A stretch of 64,000 bases of DNA. It comes from Stemphylium vesicarium (taxonomy: Eukaryota; Ascomycota; Dothideomycetes; Pleosporales; Pleosporaceae). Under the pieces are notes generated by a model. It was not told the origin of the DNA. It made no database searches and worked only from the letters and a program-made list of their open reading frames with translations. Location of the stretch: NCBI GenBank assembly GCA_004380135.1, contig QXCR01000001.1:124001-188000 (forward strand), given 5' to 3'. Position numbers and translations under genes: made by a program. This document shows, in pieces, positions 11,269-26,140 of the stretch (position 1 is its first letter; the number at the start of each line of letters is the position of its first letter).

Positions 11269-12128
11269 TGAGCATGATCTAGTAAAGAAATATTTTCTTA
11301 TAGAGCATCTCAGGGGTCCGGATCGGTCGCGTAAACTCCTTACCCCAACAGCAGAAGCAACAGCTACGATAGACATGACACATACACACCTCATCCATCA
11401 CCTTCGATCGTCTTGGAGACATCTTCACGAGCCGGCTGCAGCTCATCTCTCACAGCTCGCTATCGCACATTCGGAAGGCAAAGCCCGAAACCACGGATCT
11501 GACCGGACTTTCGGACTTTCGGACATCAAACTCCCGACTCGGATTTCTCACGACTGACGCATACGGCGTTGTTCGGCAAAGGGGAATATACGGTTAGACA
11601 CATGCACAGGGAGTAGGGAGGGTGACTGGTCGTCGTCGTCATCTTTCTTGCCGGTGCCCACCGGAAGACCATAGGTACAGCACGAGGGGGGTGTATCATC
11701 TCCTTCATACCTGACACGACGGGAGCATATGCTGTACTGTCAACGTCAACGCCCTACACCTCATAACATCGTGTTTGTATCTAGACCTAGATGTACGAAA
11801 GACCAAGACCCGCTTCCACCTTTCTAATGTCCTTGCTTTCCTGTGCACATACATGTACATGAGTGTCTTCCGTCTCTTCTTTGTCGAAGGGATGTGCAAT
11901 GCCTGTCGACCAGATCCCCAGATGAATACACCGGGTCTCTTGCACGTAAATATGTCAACGTGGAACTACTTCTTGTCTACTGTCGGTCATACGGCGGTGA
12001 TGCTATCAGCAACAGCGGGTGAGCGGAGTACTTACGCAGAGGTTGAAAGTCTTGCAACAGCATCACAACACCATGCTTCTCTATACACATGTTCAGAGAT
12101 GATCACAGACTCTTGGCCACGATGAGGG

Positions 12129-12155
12129 TGACGATGACGATGACGATGACGATGG
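12129..12155. repeat. (GATGAC)n microsatellite
   Basis: About four tandem copies of a 6-bp unit (gacgat), intergenic. Confidence 0.85.
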
Positions 12156-12518
12156 TATTGCATCCGCACTCACGCACGGTACCGCAACGACCTACAAGGA
12201 AGATAAGGAACAAAAGGCAAAACAACTCCCCCAATAAAAGGCAATGTATGTCTCAACCCGCTTCCTATCGCAGGGAGGCCTTTAACACGCCAATCCACTC
12301 GTTCGCTCGCAACCCGGAGCATGCACCGGACAACCCATTTACAAAGGAAAGCGCGAACCGGAAATGCATCAATGGGACAAAGCAGATACTGAACAAGGGT
12401 AAGTAATCAAGGACAAATTCGAAGGTAGGGAAGCAACCAAGACACGAATAGACCCAAAGCAAAAAAAAAGAGGTAGTATGCATGTTGAAGATTCAAGGCT
12501 ATGTACATGAGAAGCCCA

Positions 12519-12661
12519 CAAGAAAGGTTGAAAAGAAGAAGAAGAAGGCTCAAAGCCGAAGAAGAATTGATCATGGAAAACAAGGTTGTAAAAAGGTATC
12601 AAAGGCTATCAATCAAGAAAGAAAGAAAGAAAGAAGAAGAAGGAGCGAAGACAAAAAAAGG
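12519..12661. repeat. Purine-rich low-complexity tract
   Basis: The + strand is overwhelmingly A/G, with runs of gaagaagaag and gaaagaaagaaagaaag. It lies 240 bp or more beyond the 3' end of the minus-strand gene at 12900. Confidence 0.7.
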
Positions 12662-12899
12662 GTTCTTGGGTTATTGTATTCAGCTTGAGAGAGAACTCAG
12701 GCTTCTACAAATCCCCCACTACCTCCCCTTTTGTTTTCCTCTTCCATGGCATTTCTCAATGTGGGACCAGCGACCAACAAGCTCCTTTTTTGCTTCCCCG
12801 CAAAATAAGGGAGACATGTAAAAGTGTGCCGGCGCAATACCAGCGGCGCTGATCCACACAAAAGAAATAAAAATACCCGTAAAAGCGTGTGCGTCTCGT

Positions 12900-15251
12900 C
12901 TATGCGGACAACACGTGCATATCCTCCTCATCTGCCTGGTGACAGATCTGGAAAGGCTGGAAGGCTGTAGTCTTGCCCTTGTGGGCGTGGACTGCGAGAC
13001 CCATTTCGCGCATGCGCTCTGCGCCACGACCAGGAGCAGGGCGCTTTTCTTTTGCGCCTTTGCGGTGCTGCTTCCTGTAGAGCTTCTCCTTGCGTCGTTG
13101 TCTCTTCTTTTCGAGCCCGACTTTGATGTCGATAGCTCGGCGGACGGGCATGTCAGAGGCGTCGGCATCGTCTTCTTCAAGAAGATCGAAGGGATCGTTC
13201 ATGATGACTGGTGTTCGTGGGACGGAGGCAGAGACGGTGGGTGCAGGTCGCTCGGCGATACCAGCGAAGCGAATGGACATGTCGCTGCGCTGACGAGCGG
13301 CCAAGGGGTTGACAGAGCAACGACGAGTTGGGGGTGGCGACCGAAGGCGCATCGGAGGTGGAGGAGAATGCAGCCGCTTGGGAGGTGAGTTCCCAAACAG
13401 CTTACGCGGTGGTGGAGAGCGATGTACAGCACGTTTTGCGGGTGGCGGTGACCGTAAGCGCTTTGGTGAAGGTAGAGGAGAACGTTTCTTATTGATGTCC
13501 TTGCGGCGACCACGTAAATCGGCGTCGGGATCCATGCGACCGTGCATCATGAGGTGATCGGTCTCCGAAGCAAGATTCTCATTCTCGGAGATCTCATCCT
13601 CTTCGTCATCGGGAAGCTCAGGATCTGACGTGGGGAAGGTAGGGTCGATGTCCTGTGGAGTAGGCTTGTGCTTGGCGGCACGTCGGCGTTCTAAAGTCGA
13701 CATGTATGCCGCCTCAGCTGGCCTGTCTTCGTCAAGGGTACCGCAAACAAAGTCAGTGCTGTCAGGCAGCTCCGGGCTTGGAACACGAATGTTGACTGGC
13801 TTGGACTTTCTTCGCTTTGATGGTTTGTCCATGATCTTGAGACCCTCACGACTTTCCAGAGATCCAATTGAAGACTCAGACACAGCTCGATGAGGCTTCA
13901 GGCGAAGTTGCTCCAGATGCTCCACGGATGTGGCAGCGGTTGATGCTCCAGGTGCCCACCAGTTGTAGTCGGAGCCCGCATCACTGTCATCATCTGAGAC
14001 TGCGAATCCATTCTCGTCGTCGGTCTGGAATCCCTCGTCCGTGGTATCGCTGTGCGCATCACTGTCATCCTGGTCTTCGTCTAGCAGATCGTCATCATCG
14101 TCGTCCATCTCGATAATGTCGTCTTCTTCGTCTTCCTCCTCGTCCTCTTCATCGATTGCCTCCTCTTCAGCGACCTCCTCGCCTAGCTTGCGTAGGTTGT
14201 TCTCGATCTTGAGCGTGTCTTGAACTGTAAGTCTGCTGCGGTGGCAGGTCACTTCCTGAGTCCACTCTTCAACCTCCTCTTCTGAGCTGGCGAACTCGTG
14301 AAAGCGGTATGCTTCACAACGGGCTAGATCCGAGTTGGAGCTCAAGCGGCGGGTCCGGTCAACCGGGCGGGCTTTCCGGACGCTGACCGGAGAATTGTTG
14401 CGGACTGTGGAGTCAGAATCCCGGTGGACCTTCTGAGTTGGCTTTGGGGACGAAGGAATACGACGTGGTGGGGGTGCGGGGCTAGCCATGCGGCGAGGCT
14501 TAGCAGTCGCGGGTTTAGAAGGCACTTCCGCTGAGGGCTTGCTTGGGCAGGCAAACTTGATGGTGCATACGCGCTTCGGGGGCTCCTCGGATGCAGGGAC
14601 CGGTGCGGGCTTCGGGGGTGCTTCTTCCGGCTTCTTCTCTTCTTTCGGGCCGCATGCGAACATAATACGCCTCTTCCTTCCTAGCACTGCCTCAATGCTC
14701 TGCTCGGTGTTCTGGGGTGCGACCTTGTGCACCGGGGTGAAGTTCTCATCGTCGTGCGAGACGACAGCGACCGGAAGACCCATGGGATTCTTGTTGAAGG
14801 CGGGCAACATGCTGTGGAAGACTGCCGAGGGGAGGGGAGGGCTGGGTGTGCAGGGCCGTGTTCCAGGGCTCGTGAAGCCTCCGTCGCTTGTGAGGTCGGC
14901 GGTACCGCTGTTGTTGCTCCATGTCGAGACGCACGACATGCCGCGGACTGGACTCGCATCGGATTGCTCCTCGACGGGAGAGCTGGCGTTGGAGCCTGAT
15001 TTCAGAGCCGAAGTGAGGAGCGATTCTTTCCGGTCAAAAACGGGCTTTGATTTTGTGAATGATGATGTTGAAGTGGTGTTCTGGAGTACCAGGGGCGCAG
15101 GACGCTGCGCCCGAGGTTCAGGAGGCTCGTCCAAGTCACCCACGGCCTCGTCCTCGGCCGTCATGACTGGCAGCACTGTATTCGACATGTTCTGCGGGGT
15201 GCTTATTCGCAATGCGCCTTGTCTGCTGATGTGATGTTGCTCGTTCGCCAT
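12900..15251 (-). CDS. Large acidic low-complexity protein, DUF2457-like
   Basis: An intronless frame gives 783 residues from the ATG at 15251; the frame is open further upstream to 15398 but without an ATG. I think it belongs to the fungal DUF2457 family, judged from the two spaced motifs RKRRIMFACGP and CTIKFACPS and the Pro-rich PCTPSPPLPSAVFHS context. This rests on recollection of the family. A strongly acidic block (EEEAIDEEDEEEDEEDD, then runs of Asp) lies in the middle. It is followed by a Ser/Pro/Arg-rich region with repeated SPPPxRLxSPPP units, and a basic Lys/Arg-rich C-terminus (KKRQRRKEKLYRKQHRKG) that could serve as a nuclear localisation signal. No enzyme domain is visible. A disordered nuclear protein is the most I would infer. 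Confidence 0.8.
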   Translation of the reverse strand: MANEQHHISRQGALRISTPQNMSNTVLPVMTAEDEAVGDLDEPPEPRAQRPAPLVLQNTTSTSSFTKSKPVFDRKESLLTSALKSGSNASSPVEEQSDASPVRGMSCVSTWSNNSGTADLTSDGGFTSPGTRPCTPSPPLPSAVFHSMLPAFNKNPMGLPVAVVSHDDENFTPVHKVAPQNTEQSIEAVLGRKRRIMFACGPKEEKKPEEAPPKPAPVPASEEPPKRVCTIKFACPSKPSAEVPSKPATAKPRRMASPAPPPRRIPSSPKPTQKVHRDSDSTVRNNSPVSVRKARPVDRTRRLSSNSDLARCEAYRFHEFASSEEEVEEWTQEVTCHRSRLTVQDTLKIENNLRKLGEEVAEEEAIDEEDEEEDEEDDIIEMDDDDDDLLDEDQDDSDAHSDTTDEGFQTDDENGFAVSDDDSDAGSDYNWWAPGASTAATSVEHLEQLRLKPHRAVSESSIGSLESREGLKIMDKPSKRRKSKPVNIRVPSPELPDSTDFVCGTLDEDRPAEAAYMSTLERRRAAKHKPTPQDIDPTFPTSDPELPDDEEDEISENENLASETDHLMMHGRMDPDADLRGRRKDINKKRSPLPSPKRLRSPPPAKRAVHRSPPPRKLFGNSPPKRLHSPPPPMRLRSPPPTRRCSVNPLAARQRSDMSIRFAGIAERPAPTVSASVPRTPVIMNDPFDLLEEDDADASDMPVRRAIDIKVGLEKKRQRRKEKLYRKQHRKGAKEKRPAPGRGAERMREMGLAVHAHKGKTTAFQPFQICHQADEEDMHVLSA

Positions 15252-18200
15252 GTGGGTCTGTGGGCGGTTGTTCGTCGATCGAAGGGCGTCTGTCTTGTGT
15301 GCAGTACTCGTCGGAGTAGATTCCGTTGTCGCGCACGGCAATGGTGTTGTAGTGGTGATGCGAGCAATAGTAGGGTTGAGCGTCGGCAGTGCAGACACTC
15401 TTCAAAGCGCGTCTGACGTCTGGTTAGAGCAAGGTGTGCGGTTCCGCGATTCACTGCAGACGCGTGGCGGGAGTATCCGGTGTTGACGTATTTGGTGGTG
15501 GAGGCTATGGATGGATGGTGGTTTGGAAAGGGTGGGGCCCCGAGGGAGGCGAGTGTTATAATATCAACAGCGACATAGTGGAGAAGAGTGAAGTTGAACC
15601 TGGAATGGAACTAAGGGCGGGCTTGCGGACGTGTCAGAATTAACGAGCGTCGGGCAGTGTCGAGTGGGAAGGGGTACCTAGTGAAGATGAGGTAAAACCG
15701 ACGACTGCGACGACGTGTGGCGACGGGCCGTAGACGGTGGAGGGGAGCGGCGCGACGAGTGGCTGCTAAGACAAACCCCCCTTGGCTCTGGTGTAGATCG
15801 ATGGCGGAGCCTTTTTCTAGTCAGACGACTATGCGCAGTTGTCTGCTGCGACAGTAGTGGCGCGAGCGAGCGAGTCGGACGTGTTAGGAGGGCAGGAGAG
15901 AGAGGAATTTGATGTGCAATAGCCGTCTCGGCACGAATTTGGTTTGCCAAAGCAGAAACAGTGGGTAACGGCCTCTTTAATTCGCACCCGAGCACCCCAC
16001 AGAAAGGAATGCAGTGCAGCCAATGCATCGCTTGGCTTTGGCAGTTGTCACCATGCTATGACATGAAAACCCGTGACACACACAAATAGACACAGGACAC
16101 ACCCTCCTTTACTGCCTCCTTGGCGCGCGCGCGCTGAGTCTGCCATTGTCATCACCCATCATCAAGGGGCGGTTTTGCCCGCGACCACAGCCCTCACAGC
16201 CCTTTGTCATCGCCCAAACGGGCATGTCTTGCTGTCGGCGACGCAACGTCGAACAGCAGCAGAACATCGCAGAAAAAAGCCGGTTTCAAGCAAACCAGGG
16301 CACAGCCCGGCAGCAACGACGCAATCGAATTGCGCAACTCATTTTGCTCGGAGCACAGACACGATGCAATTAGAAATTAGACCCTGATTGACGCGAAGGA
16401 ACGTATCTCGCTCATTCTTTCAGCTTTCTCCAGAATAACAGCGAAGCGCTGCATGCCGCCGACCGGGGTGTGTTGCGCTGCGCTGCGTTAAGCGACGCCC
16501 ACGCGCGCATGCTTCAACCCTTCTTTTGACCATCCGTCCGATGCTCGCTCCTTCACAGCACATGCTTCATGCACCTTTGCTGCAGGCGACACGAGAACAC
16601 ATGCATGCCTCTTGCTCGGCTTAGTCGCGAATGCGGCAATTGGGCTTTTCAGTCTGTCTGTCTGTCTGTCTGTCTGTTTACTTTGACATGAAATGAAATG
16701 CCTCACTTTTTGCACCTTCATCTCGTACCTAGCTCCACAGCAACTGCAACTTGACCATGCCTCTCTCGCGCCAACTCTACACCGCCATCTCACCGCTCAT
16801 CTTCCCTTGCCCGTTCTTCCACTCACCTTCTAGCTCCCCGGGATCTGGGATATCATCTGACGAAAAGTCTAATGGGGCGCGACACGCTATCGTAGCCTTT
16901 TGCAACAGCCGGGATACCGGTTTCACCAACCGTCTTACTGCAACCAATCTGCATCCACTTCCTCATCGTGCGTCCGCTTCGCCGTTACCTGCAGCGCGCC
17001 CACCCAGTAGTGAGGTTCTGGAGGGTTTCGTTCGCTGATAGTAGTCTATGAGAACCCTTGCGCCGCTACACTATTTCACCAGTAAGCGCCCCAGCCGGCA
17101 GAGCGCATGCAGGGAACTTCATGTGCTACCCCCAATGACGCTCTTGAGGACCTTCAGAAGGCTTGTTTACACCTCGTTTTCCGGCGTTGTACAACATCAC
17201 CTGCGCTGCTTGCCTAACAGCGCCATTCCCGCGCTAGCATACCGAGCATGTGCGTAGCGTTGGAGGGGTACATGAGCGGATGGTATACACAAGTTACCCC
17301 GCCACGAAAGCGTCGCGATATCTTTTGCTCGGGACGTAAACAACCGGGCAAAACCGCGGGCTTGCTGCTTACGGGTAAGGCCTGATAACGCATCTATCAT
17401 CCCTGCCCAAAAGGTACAATGACGTATATCACAGGGCGCAAGTCGACATCCCATGCTTTTGCCTGTGTACGCGCGTGTCATCTCCGCCTTTCCGCAGCAA
17501 AACAACCCTTCCCAGCTGCAGCACCAGTATACCCGTTTGTTTGCACCCTCCTCATCGAGGGCCGCGGGTACCCACATGTATCGCAGCCCACTTGAGAACC
17601 ACGTGTAGGAAGTGGAGAGCGTCGGGCATTCACATGTAGATTAGTTTGACATGTCGGCATCAGTGCGCGCACTTGCCGCCATACTTTCCCCTGTTCATCA
17701 AACCTACTCGTGTCGCATCACTTTTGTTCCCACATCCGCGCAGGTCAGCTGGTAGGCCAGGGCTCGTTCGTATCTTGGTTTCGGGAAGAAGGAGCGTCGG
17801 CGGAAATGAGCATGTATTGGCGAGGCATTGTTGAATAGCTTGGAAATTTCGGTAGCTTGGGGGAAAAGCAAAGCGAAGAGAGTAGAGATACCTATATACA
17901 GCATATACTTCTTTTGGCGAAGGAAAAAGTCGTCTACGCTACCATTGTAATTACACGGTCATGCAATATCAAACTAAACAACTCAACTCTCATCACCGAT
18001 CTGTCCCTCCATATCTCCATGGAACTTGCACTTGCATCATCTCACATCTACAAGCCATCCCTACCCCCCATACTGTAACACGCATCCAAGTATCCCACCC
18101 CCACCCGTCTCACTACTCCCCATCCCACATCCCCTGTCACATCCCCGCCAAGCGGCCTTAGCGATACCACAACCTTTGACAAGACAGCCAGCACCTCAGC

Positions 18201-18794
18201 CAAGGTCTAGGCGCTACCACATCATTTTGTTTCAGCACCGCTGATCCTATCCGCGAGTACGGCCGCGGCTAGCGGGGGAAGACGCGTATAGTTGCCGGGT
18301 TTGGGGTAAGTATGTGGAGGGGACGAATTCTGGGGGAGATTGGATGACAGCTTAGATCTGTGCTCGGGGAAGGTATGGAGATATTACGGGTGCGTGGGGT
18401 TTGCAGTAACCACGTTTCAATGTGATGTGAAGGGACGGGGTGTGGTTGGTGTGGTGTCTGTAGTTACTGAGAGATGAGTGAATGGAGTAGGAGTCTAGAT
18501 CTCAAGCGTCAGTAGACAACACTACGGCCAAGGGTTCTTGATGACTTCGTTTGTGGTAGAGCTCGATAGGTCAAGTCATTTGAAACAGGTACTACGAGAC
18601 ATGGTGTTTCGGCCCTTATCCGTGACCTGGAAGCTGATGGCGTGTATTCTCGCACTAAAATATTCCATCTTGCTGACACCCAAGTCACTCAATTGCCTCC
18701 CATAGATACATGTATGCATCAAACCAGGTACAATACACGCTAAGAACGCTCCGAGACTACATTGCAGACTTCACAGTCCACTACCCTCACCTAC
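15252..18794. other. Gene-poor 3.5-kb region
   Basis: It contains the upstream region of the DUF2457-like gene and the 3' flank of the hydrolase. A (TCTG)n microsatellite is at about 16653. A frame from the ATG at 16757 to 17038 has some C-ending codons at its start but no domain, conserved splice structure or partner, so I do not call it. No tRNA was found. Confidence 0.45.
16653..16677. repeat. (TCTG)n microsatellite
   Basis: Six tandem TCTG units in intergenic DNA. Confidence 0.9.
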
Positions 18795-20338
18795 TTACTC
18801 ATTGAGACCACTGAAATGACTAGGAATCTCCAACGACCTCATCTCCTGCACCTGATTGCCCATCTGCCGGCGTGGCACATCCAACTCCTTCTTCCAGTTT
18901 TCTTTCACAAAATCCAATGTGCGAGTAAATACCAATTCTCTCTCGCTTCTCTCGTGCTGCGGCACAAAAGTATCTGGAAATTGTGTCCAACCATGTCTGC
19001 AACCAGGGGCGTGCCAGACTTCGAGACCACCGTTCTTAGCGCTGGGGATGTTGGATGAACCGGCCTGACCACCTGCATGCCCGTCCCAATCGCCCTCTCG
19101 ACCGTCACCAAACCGCACGGGGCCGTTCCAATTGTTATTGTTCATCTTGTCAACCCACACATCCGATTGCACTGCCAAGCTGTCTTTTTCTGGCAGAACG
19201 AGAAGAATGGCCGCGTTAGCCTGGATATGTTCAGGATCATTTAGCCCAGGACTGGCTCGAGGGTGGGCGCGTAGTTTTTTGGGAAGGTATGTCGGACCCA
19301 TGATCGAAAACAGACCTGGCGTTCTCGGCTTCTCTGTGTGGTGATCGTCCGGCTTTAGGGCATTGGGCATTGGCTTCATCGGACGTTCGTGTGGTAGCAA
19401 TCGTGCGTCCAGGGAGGGGTAAAAGAGTAAGAGTGGCAGCATTCGAGGTTGCGCCTCAGCTGGCGGTAGAAGCGACGGCCATGATTCGAACGGATCGTCT
19501 AATATGGTAGCCCTGCGATTTTCCGGCATTAGGGGCGACATAGTATCGACGGGCGCGGGGCCTTGCGTGCGTGAATGTGGGCCGAAGGTTGTCGCCATTC
19601 CGAGCTGAGGACAAGGCGGGACTGACATGGCCATATTCAGCGCAATGTTTCCTCCTGCTGAAAAGCCTGAGATAGCCAGGCGCGTAGGATCGAGCGTAAC
19701 ATTCTTGACATGTTCGAGATGCGGAGGGATAGGCTCCTTCTTCTTCTCTAGTGTATTAGACCGTACCATGGAGTAGTATCTCTGTATCTCCTCCCGCAAC
19801 ACCTTGCCTGCTTCAGAGACTCCGCTTGTGTCCAGTATCGCTGAGAGTACATCCTCTGCATCGTGTATCGCCGCAGGAAATTGGTGGAAGGGGCCTATGC
19901 GATACGACACGCTGAGGACTACGGCACCAAGCTCGCGAGACATCATAGATGCGTATGGTGCCTGTTCTAGCGGCGATCCCATGATGAAGCCGCCTCCATG
20001 TACTGTATCCACAGAGTTAGCGCACATCCTCTACGTATTTCGTACATCGGCTCCTCACGGTCTAAGACTACAGGCGCGCGCCATTCTCCTGTGTTTTTCC
20101 GATCCTGCTCGCCATCGCCATTCAGATCGACAGGTTTCGGTGGCACGAAGGTATATACGTAGATGAGGTTGCCCTTTCGGCTCGGCAGCGATATCAGGAA
20201 CGGGTGCGGCCCCTTAGGCGACGTGTAGTGGAGGATGGACAGAGGCACGAATCGAGGGAGCTGAACTAGCGCCGTCCTCCATTGGATATGGAAAGGGAGG
20301 CGGAAGAAGTAGGCGATCGAGTGCCAGTAGCTACTCAT
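18795..20338 (-). CDS. Alpha/beta hydrolase, hormone-sensitive-lipase/arylacetamide-deacetylase type
   Basis: Probable serine ester hydrolase of 495 residues. Exons are 20059-20338 and 18795-20002. The 56-nt intron (gtgagg donor, GCTAAC branch, ATACAG acceptor) falls just before the oxyanion motif, and removing it reads PVVLDLHGGGFIMGSPLE. HGGGF is at about residues 95-99. The nucleophile elbow GFSAGG has its Ser near residue 208. A PEKDSLA segment supplies the likely Asp and GCRHGW the likely His near the C-terminus, so the triad looks complete. The start is the first ATG (MSSYWHS) in frame. A hydrophobic, aromatic N-terminus may anchor the protein to a membrane or lipid droplet. A Pro-rich insert between the nucleophile and the acid residue is longer than in small esterases. 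Substrate unknown. Confidence 0.87.
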
Positions 20339-21020
20339 CGTGATGTTCGCATAGAGATAGGTAACGCGACGGTCATGTTGTGAGGGGAACGTGTGTGGAA
20401 ACAGCACGCACTGAGTGCTGAGTGAGCATTGGGCGCGCGTTCAATATGCTAGGCAAACGCGGACTGTGTGCCCAGGTGGAAGGCACGGAAGCCATGGAAT
20501 CGAGTGACGTCAGTGGTTGTGCGTTGTGATGCAAGGAAAATAGTCCTCTTCTGCCCGAAATGTTGATGGTGTTTCAAGATTGCGTGTGGACTGCCCAGGT
20601 GGGCCAAAGCTTGAATGGGCGAAGCTTTGCAAGGATGCTTGACGGAGCCGAGGCGAGCAGAAATTCGCGGCCAGAACAGTAGTCGCACCACAATCGCCTA
20701 AAGGACTTTGCAGCATACAGAGATACGAAATGAGTGCTCTTGTGAGTATCTTCAGATGTACTGTGATATTTTTTGTACGTCCCACGACAATCGCCTGAAG
20801 GACTTTGCCGCATACAGGAATGCGAAATGAGGGCTCTTGTGAGTATCTTTGGATGTGCTGTGATATTTTTAGTACGTAGACTATCTGACCATAATCACCC
20901 ATGCCGCATACCGGTGGTCTCCGCTCCCTAAGAGCCCACAATCAGATTTCGGAAATACCATGAGGGTAGGCATGTAAGCACTTTTGAGGGGTGAAGAGAG
21001 ACCCAGTAGCTTCTGGCAGT
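20339..21020. other. Intergenic region with tandem duplication
   Basis: No gene is supported. The notable content is a diverged tandem duplication at 20690-20877, described separately. Minus-strand frames through the repeat produce a repeated peptide simply because the repeat is translated. Confidence 0.5.
20690..20877. repeat. Two-copy tandem duplication, about 91-bp unit
   Basis: Copy 1 spans 20690-20780 and copy 2 spans 20787-20877, both starting acaatcgcct and ending gtacgt. The copies differ by scattered substitutions, many of them A/G and C/T transitions, so the duplication is not recent. The period is 97 bp including a 6-bp spacer. Confidence 0.88.
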
Positions 21021-23072
<2,052 letters not shown>

Positions 23073-26000
23073 GTTGGAGGTGAGGATTCGTGCAAAAGGC
23101 TGTTGTGAAATGGGCAAGATGGTACTTGAAAGAGCAAGGTGAGAATTGGAAGTGGGGGTAGGTGAGCGAGATTTTGGGCGGAGAAGGGCAGACTGTTTAT
23201 GTAGACCAAAGGGCCGTAGCGTTGCTTAGCGCGATTTTGGGGGCAGACCCTGACGGCAACGACGGCGATGAGTGAAGCGCCAGAAGCTTCTACAGCTGCG
23301 GTGAAGGAGGATGACATGGAGGAGACTGTATATGGACGGCTCGTGTGCGCCTCGGGCTATGCAGGACGGTGATGGGGTTCGGAAGAGCACTTTGATATAC
23401 GGTGAGCCCTAAAGCATGTAACGAATGGCCTTACGGATATGGAAAGAGTGACCAGTCACCAAGGAAATGTGACCCGTTTAATAAAAGAGGGCTATATTCT
23501 CATGAGAGAAAGCAGCCAGCCACCAGGACGCGCAACGAGCCTACGTAGAGGATGAACGACAATGAATTCCCAGCTGGATTCAGATGCCGTGAGGTGCTCC
23601 CGACGCGGTATCGACGACCAGAGGCTTGTAGCTCCACCTACTGTAACATCCAACACCCTGAGATGAGAAATATAGCAGTGACCGACAAGCAGCTTTTGGA
23701 GTTTACGGACTTCGCTGACCAGCTAGCCCCAGAAATGAAATAACGCGACTACTCGCGATGTAGCATTGCGAGTCTTACAACGCGCTCCCAAAAGAAACGA
23801 CGCATGCTTGATAAATATCAAAGAGAACGTTGACCGACACGATGGAAACCGTAAAAGCTGTTTTGCGATATACATACGCACCAGTTCCCGTCTTGAGCCA
23901 GACGATATCTGCAGCGGTCGTCGTCGGACAAGCGATGGTAGGATGCCGCTATTCCTGAACCTAGCCGGCGGACCGTGGCTGAATCATGCACAACGGGCCG
24001 ACGCTGCGCGATGCGTGAACGCCGACCGAACTTTCTGACTGGTCTATCTTACATCCTCTCGAGCCTCAGTCTCGAAATCGCGGAAGCAGGACCCAACCGA
24101 GCTATTGATATTCTAAGAATGTATAGAGGAAAGCGCTACTAATATAAGCTCCCCCAGCCCATCCGCGACATCTCTTACACAACCACAGCCACATTGGTTG
24201 CTCGAGAATCTTCTCCCGATGTTTCACGATATTCAGTCCCGATTTCGACGCGTCTATAACGCCCTGCCAACTTCTTCATACATACCGAGAGCACCTCACC
24301 GTCGAAGATTAATTCTCTCGTCTCGGAGTACCGAGGAACAGCGAATTCGCAGCCATCCACATCCGCCGCATGTCCCACAAGAATCACACGATCACTTCAT
24401 GTCCCTCCTTATGATTTTGCAGTCACCTGCAGCTCGACGTTGAAGACGGACATGCCTAGGCCCCAACAGGGTACGATACAATGATACGCTTACTACAACC
24501 CATCGCAAGACTGACAAAACGTGATGACCGTGTGAGTCCTCATCAACCAGGCTCACCCCAAGGATATCAGACTTCCTTTGGACTATCCAATGAGGCGACT
24601 ACATGACGAAGCCCCACCAGCACCTTATTACAGGCCTCTAATGGGATCTGTAAGGCTTTGCTTGGAGAGATGGAAGATCGCCCCTGACCACTCTGTCACT
24701 GGCGATAAAACATTTGTCTAATATTCGTCCTCTAATCTCCACTGGGATTCCCAGCTCTCTTCAAAACTGACTGCAATGTTGGCCACGACGCGGAGCAGTA
24801 CCGCCGAATAGTGGTCTCTTGAGAAAGTGTATAGCGCCCGGGAACATAAAACACAATATTATGTAAACCCGGGGCGAACCTTCCAGAGCTTGCTTTGGGG
24901 CCCAGAGAACATAGTGGTTTTGCACTAGACACTGGTAGAACCCAACAAACGCTAAAAATGAAGATGGTGTACCACCTGCGGCGCTTGCAATAAGCCAGCA
25001 GATGGCAGGAGATAAACAAGTGGCGTATGTGAAGGAACAAAAGGCCCAAAGACTGGGGCAAATTCCGGTTGCTGCGGTAAGAGGTTTGTATTAGAAGTGC
25101 TGAACGTCAGGTGGTGTGGTGGATGCGTAAGGGAGGGTCGGACTGTGATTAGATTTGCTAGGACAATGTCCGGCCGGCCGATGCACATACACCCCCACAG
25201 CCTTTCACGCACTCCCTCACATATGGAAAAACAAAACTGATATGCACATCACTATGAGGTTCGAGTCTGTTCAAAGACAACGAGACGATCTCTCGAACTG
25301 GGAGACTATCTTTTGGATTTACGTTAGGCCTTTAAATGGAGAATGTCTTCGCGCAACTCATCCCTAAGCTGCTTGAGATAACACTACATGTGTTCAGGTC
25401 AACTAATTGCCAGGGATGAAGCGTGCCGCTTATAGCAAAGCCCACACGTTGCTCTATAAGCCACTTTTGCATGCTTGAGCTCTGCAAATGTCAATAATAT
25501 GACTATCGCCAGGCGCGCGAAGCCGGTAGGTGAAGCCACTAAACGACACATATATCTATGAGGACATTTATACGTTGCAAAGCTATCCAACAAAGCCTGC
25601 AAAGGCCTTGGACCGATGACAAGAACCAAGGTCTTGCATGAATCTAACACGTATCGTAGGAGCTGTCTTTCTGTCTATCGTAATCCTACGAATGTGGAGA
25701 ATGCTGTAGGCCTGTACACCAACGGGTGGCTTGGTCACCGTGGATTCCTTTTCTCCTGCCCCAGTGTGGTTCTGACATGCCGCTAATTTTTCCAGTAATA
25801 CTGATTAAAAGAGTCCTTGATATTCCGTACAAATTCGCATGTTAGATTTATCTCATCCCTTCTCAAAGCTATGATCATCGTCTGCGGAAATTTGGGGCTT
25901 GCCGGACTTGGCGATAAGACCAGCCAACACCTACGTCATCGTACCCTTGTTTCACGGTATACATCCACGCGACTTTCCCGCCGATCTTGTTCATCTCACA

Positions 26001-26140
26001 TGCGCGTCCCTCGTGCACCACACACACCTGCAGGAGAATCTTCCTAGAGCTTTCATCAAGATTTCTTGCTCGTGCGATATGCAATTCAACCCGCTCTCCT
26101 CACATCCCCGGAAAACTACTACCTCCATACTCGACAGACG
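23073..26140. other. Gene-poor 3-kb region
   Basis: Only short, mutually overlapping ORFs are found. A GGTTCGAGTCT string near 25259 resembles a tRNA B box, but no A box, acceptor stem or anticodon arm can be folded around it. The first 100 bases are the helicase leader and the last few hundred the TOK1 promoter. Confidence 0.45.

Larger units (their letters stand above)
11269..12899. other. Intergenic region with simple repeats
   Basis: No gene is supported. It holds a (GATGAC)n run at 12129-12155 and a long purine-rich segment near 12519-12661, and the last part should be the 3' UTR of the minus-strand gene that ends at 12900. ORFs reported by frame alone here are low-complexity Lys/Arg translations of the purine tract. 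Confidence 0.5.

Noticed and set aside
12482..12821. Lys/Arg-rich ORFs
   Set aside because: Translations of a purine-rich low-complexity tract.
16757..17038. Possible 93-codon gene
   Set aside because: C-ending codons at the start only, no domain, no splice sites extending it and no recognisable relatives.
25255..25275. tRNA-like B box (GGTTCGAGTCT)
   Set aside because: No A box at the right distance and no foldable acceptor, D or anticodon arm around it.
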